Below are positions 1 to 11,090 of a stretch of 64,000 nucleotides of DNA, one piece after another. Each line of letters begins with the position of its first letter. The stretch's first letter is position 1. The stretch is from Cephalotus follicularis (lineage: Eukaryota; Streptophyta; Magnoliopsida; Oxalidales; Cephalotaceae), in contig BDDD01000714.1 in assembly GCA_001972305.1 (NCBI GenBank), positions 172,707 to 236,706 of the forward strand, written 5' to 3'. The notes under the pieces are model-generated. The model was not told the DNA's origin, ran no database searches, and was given only the letters and a program-made list of their open reading frames with translations. Made by a program: the position numbers and the translations under genes.

Positions 1-648
1 TCTCTGGGGCTATGCCCTAGATACAGCTCCTTATATCTTAAATCAGATTCCTTCAAAATCTGTGCCTTTTACACCATACCCGATATGGTCAGGGAGGAAA
101 CCCAGCCTGAACCATTTGAAGGTTTGGGGCTGTCCTACTTATTTCAAGAGGCTATGCGCAGATAAGCTAGAAACGCGGTCGGACTGCTGCAGGTTTGTGG
201 GGTATCCTAAAGAAACAAAAGGATACTACTTCTATCACTCTAGTGAACAAAAGATATTTGTTTCGTGAAATACTGTGTTCCTAGAGAAGGAATACCTTCT
301 TGAAGGAAACAGTGGGAGTAAGGTGGAACTCAAGGAGTTGCCACAAATAGAAACCACACAGGAAATGGAGGAGTTGGAGGTTAGACCTTCAATAGACACA
401 GCTGAGATTGGATCTCAGGATGAGAATAGTTCTCAGTTAGGCAGAGCTCCTTTGAGGGGATCATGAAGAATCCCACTAGCGCCTGAGAGGTATGGTTTTC
501 TCATTGATGGTACTGATGAGATAAACGTCATTGAAGATGACGAGCCTGCCAGCTACTTAGAGGCAGTGCAAGGCACTGAATCTGAAGCATGGCTAGGAGC
601 CATGAACTTCGAAATGGATTCCATGTACTCCAACCAAGTATGGAATTA
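1..648 (+). pseudogene. Copia pol fragment, copy 1 (integrase C-terminus to start of RT)
   Basis: This is the 3' part of a Copia integrase and the linker into reverse transcriptase. The window opens inside the integrase. From about 62 the frame reads PYPIWSGRKPSLNHLKVWGC, the region after the integrase core, then the SH3-like stretch FVGYPKETKGYYFYH. A TGA at 266-268 stands where copy 2 (2155-4680) has CGA in FVSRNVVFLEKEY, a C-to-T change at a CpG. The frame resumes as FLEKEYLLEG and reaches the RT-start motif MDSMYSNQVWN. At about 648 it stops abruptly and joins the middle of an LTR of the same family. Compared with copy 2, roughly 2.1 kb (rest of RT, RNase H and the first ~650 bp of the LTR) is missing. 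Family assignment is secure; the exact Copia lineage is not. Confidence 0.85.
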
Positions 649-2154
649 GTGAGTGCGCAATATGGGATTGTGACACCTGAGCGAAGGTGATCGGCCCTAT
701 TATTGTCTGATTATACTTTGGACTTATGAAATCCTTGGCCAAGGTTGAGGTAGACTAGAAATTAGATTTCCAGAGAGTTTACCAAAGGTCCTAGTAATGA
801 TCAGATATTTTAGCCATTGAGGTGCTATCTAGGGTTGACACATATCCTTACCCTAGACCTCAATCGGGGTCAAACATGATAAGGGATTATAGTGCACGCG
901 AACCAATGACTTAGAAAATATGGGTTTATGAGGTGTGGGAAAATTAATTAGATTAATTTTCCTTCTGGATAATATTTGGATATTATTCCAATAGCATTTA
1001 AATTGGTCAAGGCCCATTTAGAATGGCCAAACCGGACCCAAGGGGTATTTCGGTAATTTATGAACACCTCTTGTCTTAACCAAGATTTTAAAGGGTCCTT
1101 ACCTTATAATGATTAGATCTTTAATATGTTAGACATATTAAGTCTTGGTGTCAAATATTGCTTATGTGGATTTTGCATTTTGTGGAAACACATATATTTG
1201 ATCTTACTTAACCAATATTCGAAGGATACATGAGATCACTAAAAGAGTTAGACTCTAATTGCTTCACTGGCCAGACAAAGCGTCGATATCTTTTAGAAAG
1301 ACGTCGATACTTAATGTTTTTAAAGACGTCGATTTTTTTTAGAAAGCGTCGATATTTTTAGTGCCACATTACATGGGCGTCGATGTCATTCGGAAGGCGT
1401 CGACGTCTTTTGAGCAGAACGTGTAACTTGTGCACGAGCTCACTTCGTGGGCTGTTTTCTCTCTTTTATCCAGCAGCCAACTCCTGTTCTTTAAGTTATG
1501 GGAACGTGTGGATCATGGCCACAGACTCCCTAGGAGTGAGCACCATGATCCTAAGTGAATGGGAGAGTGGGAGAGAGAAAGTGGAGGCTAGTGATAAACA
1601 TTTTCTACACAAAATGTAAAGTGAGTTGGAGAGTTTTGCTGGGCAATGTGACTTCGATTTTCTCTCTGCAGAGTGTGTTCCTTTCATCTGTGATACACCA
1701 AGCAAGAGCTTATCTAGCGTGGATTGATTATTGACTTCATTGGGTAATATCAATTTACCTTTTCTAAGCATAGTGAGTGAAAGAGAGTTCATACACTTTG
1801 TTCTTCGTTATTGCCAGTCTGATTGCTTGTTGTTCCAGAGACTTGGAGAAGATTAAAGAGGGAATCTACTCAAGCGTGTAGCGGCAAAGAAAGAAGGAGC
1901 CTTCACCCGCTGGTATATCTCTTGGTCCCTCCCTTTTTGCCATGCTTTTGTGTCACCATTATTTGTTATGGTGACACCAATTCAATTTGGTTGATGTTGG
2001 TGATCCATGCGGTCTGTGGACGTGCTATAATGGACTGGTTTAATGTTTTTATTGGGTGTTCTTCTGCTGCTATGTTTTATGATTTTGTTTTGTTCTACAC
2101 CATATATGCCTAATTCCATTTTTGGCTCCGGATTCGGTTTATCTGTTTCCAACA
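649..2154 (+). mobile_element. Truncated Copia LTR shared between the two tandem copies
   Basis: From AGTGAGTGCGCAATATG onward this matches the 3' LTR at about 5329-6842 along its whole length. Shared landmarks are the GATCGGCCCTATTAT stretch, the CGTCGA cluster at 1280-1410, the ATCATGGCCACA stretch and the final GATTCGGTTTAT-TTTCCAACA. The first ~650 bp of the LTR is absent. The TTTCCAACA end (2154) is followed directly by integrase coding sequence, with no primer binding site, gag or protease between. It is therefore the LTR in front of copy 2, and it follows copy 1 only because of the internal deletion that ends at 648. Confidence 0.85.
1280..1410 (+). repeat. CGTCGACG repeat cluster in the truncated Copia LTR
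   Basis: Seven units of the form (a)gCGTCGAtg/cg are visible at roughly 1281, 1303, 1327, 1345, 1378 and 1398, mostly 20-30 bp apart. Most carry CGTCGAT, one transition away from CGTCGAC. The equivalent cluster in the 3' LTR is at 5966-6096 and keeps more of the GCGTCGACGTC form. Function unknown; see findings. Confidence 0.75.
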
Positions 2155-4680
2155 CTTACTGGGTTTAGTCTATACTGACGTATGTGGTCCTATGTCAGTC
2201 AGTGCGCGAGGTGGTTATATCTACTTCATAACTTTTACTGATGATTTATCTAGGTATGGTTATGTGTATCTGATGAAACACAAGTCAGAATCCTTTGAGA
2301 AATTTAAGGAGTTCAAACTTGAAGTAGAAAAACAAAAAAGGTAAACCCATTAAAATACTTCGGTTGGACTGAGGTGGAAAATACCTGTCAGCTGAATTCC
2401 TAGGTTATCTTAGAGATAACAGAATTCTATCTCAGTGGACTCCTCCTAGAACACCACAGCATAATGGTGTGTTTGAAAGGAGGAATTGGACTTTGTTAGA
2501 CATGGTTCGATCGATGATGTCTTTTACTTACGTTCATACCTATCTCTGGGGTTATGCCCTAGATACAACTGCTTATATCTTGAATCAGATTCCTTCAAAA
2601 TCTGTGCCTGCTACTCCATACCAGGTATGGTCAGGGAGGAAACCCAGCCTAAGACATTTAAAGGTTTGGGGATGTCCGGCTTATGTCAAGAGGCTTGACG
2701 TAGATAAGCTGGAAGCGCAGTCAGACCGTTGCAGGTTTGTGGGGTATCCTAAAGAAACCAAAGGATGCTACTTCTATCACCCTAGCGAACAAAAGATATT
2801 TGTTTCGCGAAATGTTGTGTTCCTAGAGAAGGAATACCTTCTTGAAGGAAACAGTGGGAGTAAGGTGGAACTCAAGGAGTTGCCATAGGTACAAACCACA
2901 CAGAAGATAGAGGAGTTGGAGGTTAGACCTTCAACAAACACAGCTGAGATTGGATCTCAGGATGAGAATGGTTCTCAGTTAGGCAAAGCTCCTTTGAAGA
3001 GATCAGGCAGAATCCTATTAGCACCTTAGAGGTATGGTTTTCCTCATTGATGGTACTGATGAGATAAACGTCATTGAAGATGATGAGTCTGCCAGCTACT
3101 GAGAGGCAGTGCAAGGCACTGAATCTGAATCAAGGCTAGGAGCCATGAAATCCGAGATGGATTCCATGTACTCCAACCAAGTATGGAATTTTGTTGAAGC
3201 ACCCGAAGGCATAGTGCCTATTAGCTGCAAATGGATCTTCAAGAAGAAGATGAATGTAGATAGAAAAATCGAGACATATAAAGCTCGATTAGTGGCGAAA
3301 GGGTATAGGCAACGACATGGAATCGACTATACTGAAACTTTCTCACCTGTCGCCATGCTTAAATCCATTAGGATTTTGCTTGCTATTGCCGCTAATTATG
3401 ATTATGAGATATGGCAAATGGATGTCAAGACGGCATTCTTAAATGTGCGTCTTGAAGAGGATATTTCTATGTCCCAACCCGAGGGGTTTACATCTTCCGA
3501 GCACCCGCACATGGTGTGCAAGCTCGAACTGTCCATCTATGGACTAAAGAAAGCATCTCATAGCTGGAATCTACGTTTTGATGAAGCAGTCAAAACTTTT
3601 AACTTCATAAAAAATGTAGATGAGCCATGTGTTTATCGAAAGCAAGAGGGACCTAGTATCACTTTCTTAGTGCTATATGTAAATGACATTCTACTCATTG
3701 GGAATGATGTAGGGATGTTGCAATCTGCAAAAATATGACTAACTAAGAATTTTTCCATGAAAGATTTGGGAGAAGCCACCTATATACTGGGTATTAGGAT
3801 CTTCAGGGATAGATCCAATAGGTTGCTTGGGCTTTCCCAAATCCAGTACATCAGCAAGGTCCTGAAGAGGTTTAGCATGGAGAATTCCAAGAGAGGCCTA
3901 TTGCCAATAGGCGAAGGAATTCATATTTCTCGAAAGATGTCTCCTCAGACATCTGAAGAGAGAGCATGCATGAGTCAGATACCTTATGCTTCGGCAGTAG
4001 GGTCGATCATGTATGCCATGTTATGTACTAGGCCTGATGTCGCGCTTGCCCTGGGTATGGAAAGTCGTTTTCAGTCTAATCCCAGTGAGAGGCACTGGGA
4101 AGTGGTCAATGGAATCCTGAAGTACCTTAGGAGGACTCAGGATATGTTCTTGATCTATGGAAAAGAGTGTGAGCTGAAATTGGAGGGCTTTACAGACTCC
4201 AGTTTTGATAGTGATCCGGATGATCACAAATCTGTCTCTGGGTACGTTTTTGTACTTAATGGTGGAGCTGTGAGCTGGCACAGTTCTAAGCAAGGGACTA
4301 TTGCATGTTCTACCACAGAAGCCGAATACATAGCAGCCTCATATGCCACCAAGGAGGGTGTATGGATGCGCAAGTTCATTACTGAACTAGGAGTTGTTCC
4401 CTCCATTATTAGTCCAGTTGTAATATACTGTGATAATAATGGGGCTGTAGCACAAGCCAAGGAACCGCAGTCTCACCAGCGATCCAAACACATCGAGCGG
4501 CGCTATCATTTAATCGAAGAGATTATTGGTAGGGGAGATATACAGCTTGAGAGGGTCTCCTAGAAGGAGAACACAGCAGATCCGCTGACCAAGGCAATGT
4601 GCACCAAGTCTCTGGAGCATCATCATTGGACGATGAGTCTGGGCTATAGGAGTTCATGGCTTGAGGGTCAAGTGGAAGAT
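2155..4680 (+). pseudogene. Copia pol remnant, copy 2 (integrase, reverse transcriptase, RNase H)
   Basis: The reading begins inside the integrase core (LVYTDVCGPMS, first catalytic Asp). It continues through RLD (second Asp, followed by TGA where a CGA is expected), TPRTPQHNGV-ERRN (Glu region), the SH3-like part (2469-2888) and the RT. The RT shows WIFKKKMN, ARLVAKGYRQR, QMDVKTAFLN and IYGLKKAS. The active-site box reads YVND instead of YVDD, so the first catalytic Asp is lost. A TGA at 3736-3738 falls where Trp is usual before LTKNFSMKDLGEA. RNase H follows (GFTDSSFDSD, STTEAEYIAAS, CDNNGAVAQAK, SKHIERRYH), and the frame ends after a TAG at 4561-4563. Gag, protease and the integrase zinc domain are deleted between 2154 and 2155. 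Non-functional. Confidence 0.9.
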
Positions 4681-6842
4681 TGTTAGATATAGTGACCCGA
4701 CAAGCCATTGGATGGACTGTCGTTTTATATCTATTCTTGTATGAAACAATCTTATTACTTATATATATGATGCGTGCTAATTTGTTATGGCTATATCACT
4801 TGTATTTTATCACATAATTGAAGTAGTTTATTAATTACCTACTTATTCTTGTGATGCCCTGACATAAGGTTTGATGTCTGGCATGGAGGCTGTGAGACTG
4901 GTTACCTTATTCCTTATGTCAAATTTGTTCCAAGTCATAGGTTCACTTTCTGGGCATTAGTGAACCGGATAGACTTGCGCATATGTTGCCTGCTCATGGA
5001 ACTGGAGGATGGATTCTCTCACTACCATCTGTGTTGGACTCTAGGGAAAATACGGGGTGCGCGCTGGGATTGTGTACACTGAACTGAACCCGCGTATGAG
5101 ACATTATTTGGATAGTCGCTATTCTCATGTCAGTAGTGACTCCCACTTGTTGCGGTTGTGTATAAGTGATCATCACTTTGCGAGTTCTCAAACTCATCTG
5201 ATCCTTAGACCTGAGCGACTGCTCTATAATGTATGGAGATGGTTATGCTTTGATCTCCACCTTACCGAGTCCCGACGCAGGGCTGGCAATCGAGTGGTCT
5301 TTGGGTATGATCGAATCTTTACGAATATAAGTGAGTGCGCAATATGAGATTGTCACACTTGAGCGAAGGTGATCGGCCCTATTATGGTTTGATTATACTT
5401 TGGACTTATGAAATCCTTGGCCATGGTTGAGGTAGACTGGAAATTAGATTTTTGGAGAGTTTACCAAAGGTCCTAGTAATGATCAGATATTTTAGTCATT
5501 GAGGTATTATCTAGGGTTGACACATATCCTTGCCCTAGACCTCAATCCGGGCCAAGCATGACAAGGGATTATAGTACACGTGAACCGATGACTTAGAAAA
5601 TCTTGGGTTTATGAGGTGTATGGGAAAATTAATTAGATTAATTTTTCCATCTGGATAATATTTGGATATTATTCCAATAGCATTTAAAAATGTTAAGGAC
5701 CATTTAAAATGGCTAAACCGTACCCTAGGGGTATTTCGGTAATTTATGAACACCCCTTGTTTTAACCAAAATTTTAAAGGGTCCCTGCCTTATAATGATT
5801 AGTTCTTTAATATGTTGGACATATTAAGTCTTTGTGGAAAATATCGGATATGTGGATTTTGCATTTTGTGGAAACACATATGTTTGATCTTACTTAACCA
5901 ATATTCCAAGGGTACATGAGATCACTAAAAGAGTTAGACTCTAATTGCTTAACTTGCCAGACAAAGCGTCGACGTCTTTTAGAAAGACATCGATGCTTAA
6001 CGTTTTTAAAGACGTCGATGTCTTTTAGAAAGCGTCGATGTTTTTAGTGCCACATTGCATGAGCGTCGATGTCCTTTGGAAGGCGTCGACGTCTTTGAGC
6101 ATAACGTGCAACTTGTGCACGAGCTCACTTCGTGGGCACGTTTTCTCTCTCATCTCTAGCAGCCATCTCCCATTCTTGCATGTTATGGAATGTGGGGATC
6201 ATGGCCACAAACTCCCTTGGAGTGAGGACCATGATCCTAAGTGAATGGGAGAGTGGGAGAGAGAAGGAGGAGGCTAGTGATAAGCAACTTCTGCAGAAAA
6301 TGTAAATAAGTGGTAGAGTTTTTGCGGGGCAAAAGAAATTCGATTTTCTCTCAGCAAATTGTGTGTGTTCCCTTCATTGTTAAACATCAAGCAAGTTCTT
6401 ATCTAGGGTGGATGGATTTTGACATCTTTGGTCAATATCAATTTACCTTTTCTAAGCTTGGTGAGGGAGAGAGAGTTCATACACTTTTTTCTTGGTTCTT
6501 GCTGTTTGGAGTAGCTTCTGTACCAGGGATTTTTGAAGCAACGTGTTTGGTGTCTTCCCAAGCGTGTAGCGGCAGAGAAAGAAGGAGCCTTCACCCGCTG
6601 GTATATCTCTTGGTCCTTCTCTTCTTGCCTTGCTTGTGTGTCACCATTGTATGCTATGGTGACACTAATTCAATTCTGTTGATGATGTGGTGATCCATGT
6701 GGTCTGTGGTGATGCCATAATGGACTGGTTTTGTTTTTATTGAGTGTTCTTCCGCTACCATTTTGTATGATTTAGTTTTGTTCTACACCCTATATGCCTA
6801 AGTCCGATTTTGTCATCGGATTCGGTTTATCCGTTTCCATCA
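4681..6842 (+). mobile_element. 3' LTR of the tandem Copia element
   Basis: It starts TGTTAGATATAGTG immediately after a purine-rich stretch (GGTCAAGTGGAAGAT) and ends TTTCCATCA, giving a TG...CA LTR of about 2.16 kb. Its last ~1.5 kb matches the middle LTR at 649-2154, and its first ~1.6 kb matches the inverted copy at 8270-9932. It holds a cluster of CGTCGACG-type repeats at 5966-6096. A short ORF-like stretch at 5057-5347 is an LTR artefact. Confidence 0.88.
5966..6096 (+). repeat. CGTCGACG repeat cluster in the 3' Copia LTR
   Basis: Units of CGTCGACG or its one-step variants (CATCGATG, CGTCGATG) are spaced about 20-30 bp. They are flanked by AAAGA/TTTTAG, so each unit is a near-palindrome inside an A/T-rich flank. 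It is positionally homologous to 1280-1410 and, inverted, to 8486-8645. Confidence 0.75.
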
Positions 6843-8269
6843 CAAACGTCACTGACGCCTAAACATTTATACAACTTCAGCACTCTCAATCCCAATTCGT
6901 ACTATAGCACAAACACCTCTTTGTCTCCAAACCCACAGCAGTACAACACCTCCATGCTCAAGTGTCTAAACCCCAAGGCTTGACTCAGGATCAGGGTCTT
7001 CAACCCACGCGGCCAACACCAACTCAGATTACACAACCAATACATTCAGAGAATCCCATACTCAAACTATCTGTGCATTGAGGAGCGTCTCACCCTTAGC
7101 ACCAGCAGCCAAAAGAACAGAAGTTGAGTGACAACGACACGAGCAGTGTCATAGTTGATGGGCTCATTGTTACAAACAATCCTTTCTTTAAGAAACCTAG
7201 AGAATATATCTTAAGCTCTCTATCAATCCCTTCGACCAGTGCTCTATCACCATTGGGATCGAACTGTGACCACAACGGCGGATATCACCAACCAGAAGTC
7301 ACCAACCGTTTATCGTACCAGCATCACAAAACCCATACCCAGCAACCAAAACCACAAGTACACAGGCAGGACCATAGAGCCATACTCATACCAGTGCCAT
7401 GACCACCATCCCCAACCAAGACGCACCGTTACCACTCCATTGCCAAACACGTACCTCCCCACAGTTCCAGCGCCCCAACCACAACCTTCAAACAACAACA
7501 TCAAACCCAGCAAGAACAACACACCATCACTAACATCACTGAAATGAACCAGGCCCAAATGCTCCAACGTCACCTTGAGTTTTCCAAACCGAAGCCATTC
7601 TCTCCCTTCATACACACAGTGTTTTATATAGGAAAAACAGGAACGCACTCAGATGGGCAAGGGCGGTAACAAACAATGCTACACAACCACCAGTTATAGA
7701 AACCATGTTAAACCACTTGAAAATGGTGTATAATTGTGGAAGGAATGCAAAAAAATTTTGGAGCTAGGCGGCAATGGTGGTCTATGTGAGAGAGAGGCGA
7801 AGGAAGGAGATAAAAAAAAAGTGGCGACTTAAGAAGAGCAAAACGGGTGAGAGAGATAAGAACGAGAGAGAAATTGTGGGAGAGATTATAGGAAATAGAG
7901 AGACCACGCGGGAGAGAGATAAGGAAAGGAAAGAGACTCGTGAGAGGGAGAGGGAATAAGTGAGAGACGGGAGAGAAATTATGGGAGAGAGAAGAAAAAA
8001 ATGAAAGAAAGAAATAGGAGAAGGGAAATAAATAAAATAGGTTTTGGTATATTTAAAATAATAAAAGAATAAGAATTGTTTTAAAAATAATTTTATACAT
8101 ATTAAATACACACCTACTAACAAAGGACCAATGGCCCGAGGCTAGAATCAATTTAGCCCAGTGAAGGACAAAACTAAAATGGTAATTCACATACCAAAAT
8201 AAAATAAGCAGCCCAAAAAAACAGCTTAAAAGCCTGAAAAATTTTGATACGAAAAAATGGGGTATTACA
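6843..8269 (-). mobile_element. Inverted, truncated Gypsy LTR
   Basis: Read on the minus strand it begins at 8269 with TGTAATACCCCATTTTTT, the terminus typical of the Tekay/Del LTRs elsewhere in this window (14380, 56213, 34427). The sequence after the terminus (leading to GGGCTGCTTATTTT) resembles the equivalent end of the solo LTR at 30518-34427, and both carry a GA-rich tract at a similar distance (7780-8000 here). The other terminus, expected as TGTAACACCC on the plus strand, is missing; the sequence stops against the Copia LTR end at 6842. ORF-like stretches at 7124-7648 and 7774-8389 are low-complexity artefacts. Confidence 0.6.
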
Positions 8270-9932
8270 AAAACTGACCAGTATCGTGCAGAAAAAGCAC
8301 TCACCAACCCTATTTCCCACTCTCCTACTCTCCCACACACATAGGATCATGGTCCTTACTCCTAGGGAGCTCGAAACCATGATCCCCACGCGTCCATATC
8401 ATGCATGTATGGGAGAAGATTGCTGGAGATAAGAGAGAAAACGTGCCCACGATTTATGATCGTGCACAGGTTGCACATCGCGCTCAAAGCGTCGACGCTT
8501 TACATATAAATCCACTAAACGTCGACATCTTTCTAAAAAAGATCGATGCCTCTTCATGTGTTAAGCGTCGACACTTCCCAGAAGGCGTCGATGCCTAGTC
8601 TAATGTAATGCGTCGACGCTTTCCCAGAAGGCATCGACGCTTAGACTGGCAGGTGAAGTAAATAAAGTATAAGTCTAACTTATTTTATCCCTTCTAATAT
8701 TGATTAAGTAAGATCAGGCAAATGTGTTTCCACAAGATGCAAAATCCACTAAACCGATATTTGATAAAATTACACCAAGACTTAATATGTCCAACATATT
8801 AAAGAACTAATCATTATTGGACAGGGGCCCTATAAAATCTTGGTTAAAATCGGAGGTTTTCATAAATTACTGAAATACCCCTAGAGTTCGGTTTAGCCAT
8901 TCTAAATAGTCCTAAACCAATTTAACTCGGAATAATATCTAATATTATTCAGATGGTAAAATTAATCTAATTAATATTCCCATAATTTATTACACACCGC
9001 TATAACCCTATATTTTCTAAGTCATCGGTTCACGTGTATTATAATCCCTTGTCATACTTGGCCCCGATAGAGGTCTAAGGTAAGGATACATGTCAACCCT
9101 AGATAAAACCTCAATATCTAAAATATCTGATTATTACTAAGACCTTTGACAGATTCTCTGGAAATCTAATTTCCAATCTACCTCAACCTTGGCCAAGGAT
9201 TTCATAAGTCCAAAGTACAATCAGAGCATAATAGAGTCGATCACCTTCGCTCAGGTGTGACAATCCCTTATTGCGCACTCGTTTACATTCGTATAGATTC
9301 GATCACACCCAAAGACCACCCGATTGCCAGCCCTGTGCAAGAACTGTGTAAGGTGGAGATCAAAGCATAACCTTCTCCATACATTATAGAGCAGTCACTC
9401 AGGTCTAAGGATCAGACGAGTTGGAGAACTCACTAAGTGACTAACACTTATACACAACCGCAACAAGTAGGAGTCACTACTGACATGACAATAGTGACTA
9501 TCCAAACAGTGTCTCCTACACGGGACCAGTTCAATGTACACGCTCCCAGCGCGCACCACGTATTTTCCCTATTTTCCACACAGATGGTAGTGAGAGAATC
9601 CATCCTCCAATTCCATGAGCAGGCAACATACGCGCAAGTCTATCTAGTTCACTAATGCCCACAAAGTGAACCTATGACTTGGAACTAATTTGCCATAAGG
9701 AATAAGGTAACCAATCTCACAGCCTCCATGCTAGGCATCCAACCTTATGTCAGGGCATCACAAGCGCAAATAGGTAAATAACAAACTACTTCAATTAAGT
9801 GATAAAACACAAGTGATATTGCCATAAAAAATTAGCACATGACATATATAAAAGGAGTAAGATTGTTTATGTACAAGGATATATATAATACGATAGCCCA
9901 TCCAATGGCTTGTCGGGTGACTACATCTAACA
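8270..9932 (-). mobile_element. Inverted partial LTR of the first Copia family
   Basis: On the minus strand it starts at 9932 with TGTTAGATGTAGTCACCCG and follows the 3' LTR at 4681-6842 for about 1.66 kb. Shared landmarks are ACACGTGAACCGATGACTTA, GATCACCTTCGCTCAGG (as its complement) and the CGTCGACG cluster at 8486-8645. It is cut off about 0.55 kb before the expected LTR end, exactly where the inverted Gypsy LTR begins. With 4681-6842 it forms an inverted repeat. Confidence 0.85.
8486..8645 (-). repeat. GCGTCGACGC repeat cluster in the inverted Copia LTR
   Basis: Eight or so units are visible, including three close to the full palindrome AAGCGTCGACGCTT, plus one-step variants (ACGTCGACAT, GATCGATGC, GGCATCGACGC). 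Spacing is about 20-30 bp. This copy keeps more intact palindromes than the plus-strand copies. Confidence 0.75.
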
Positions 9933-9936
9933 GGTA

Positions 9937-11090
9937 GTGCCTCATGGTCAACCAAGTGGACGTGGTCTTGCTAGAAGTCATGGTCATGGTAGAGGTATAG
10001 TGGCCTCTCCACCACGCGTGGAGCCTGAAGTTCATGCTGAGCCTAGAGTGGAAGGGCAGGAAGCTCAAACGATGGTGCCAGCGGACATTCCTGCAGTGCA
10101 ATCTGCTGTGCATGTTCCTCCTCCAGCTGGCATGGACAATCAGTCGAATATGATGCAGACTTTTCTAATGATGGCTCAAGCTTTGGGAGTTGCCAAGCCC
10201 CAGGCCTTACCGGTAGAGCGTATGCATCTCTTGGGCGCTACGACCTTTGAAGGAACGAACGATCCGATAGATGCAGAGGCATGGTTGAGCCAAGTTGAGG
10301 AGATCTTTGAACAAATTGGGATCACAGATGATTCGTGCTCCCGGCTTGCGTCTTTCTTGATGCAGTGGAATGCTTGTCATTGGTGGAATGCTTTCAAGCC
10401 GAGGCATGCCGACGTAGCAGCGATCTCTTGGGATATCTTTTGACGGTAGTTCTGACAGTACTTCTATCCTCTGACATATGTGTAGGAGAGGAGGAGAGAT
10501 TTCCTCCATCTACGTCAAGGCAACGTGTCAGTAGCGGAGTATGAGTATCGTTTCATGGAGTTATCTCTTTTTGCTCCCGCGCTTGTTGCAGACCAGGAAG
10601 AACGGTGTCAGAAGTTTATGGAAGGTTTAAGACCTGAGGTCAGGCATTTAGCTGCTCTCATCACATGGATATCCTTTGGCGACTTGGTGGTAGGCACCAA
10701 GCGTGTTGAATAGAGTTTTGCGGACCAGAGAGCTAGGCAAGACAGAGGTCAGAAGTGAGTTTCTTCTTAGCCTGAGCAAGGTGAAAGTGCTTCCAAGAGT
10801 CATGGGAGGCGGAGGAATAGATCCTCTGGATGGTCTGGGGTAGAGGATACCATTCGTAGAACAGGTCGGATGGTCATGGAACGTTTTCCCCGTAGCCTGC
10901 GCTCTCTCCAACAGCCAGTGGTGCGCAGCAAGGCGCAGCAGCTTCTTCGCAACCACCGAGATGCCAGCGGTGTGGCCAGTTCCATTTTGGGATTTGCAAG
11001 TCTGATTTCTGAGCATGCTTCTTGTGTGGACAACCTGGACACTTCGTGAGGAATTGTCCTCAAGCTCAGCAGTTGTCATCAACGCCTAGA
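9937..11090 (+). pseudogene. Gypsy B gag
   Basis: This is the capsid/nucleocapsid protein. Upstream is a Pro/Ala-rich N-terminus with no defined domain, then a retrotransposon-gag region (about 10220-10713; motifs AEAWLSQVEEIFE, CHWWNAF, YEYRFMELS, FMEGLRPEVRH). A CCHC zinc knuckle, CFLCGQPGHFVRNC, lies at about 11017-11060, preceded by a degenerate knuckle-like segment. The start at 9937 (ATGGTGCC... is not present; the first codon seen is ATG of MPHGQPSGR) may not be the original because the 5' end is lost. Stops occur at 10441-10443, at least once more before 10525, and at 10711-10713. Confidence 0.8.

Noticed and set aside
7774-8389. Arg/Glu-rich and hydrophobic ORFs over GA-rich sequence
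   Set aside because: Low-complexity translations on both strands of a GA-rich LTR segment; no domain and no conservation expected.
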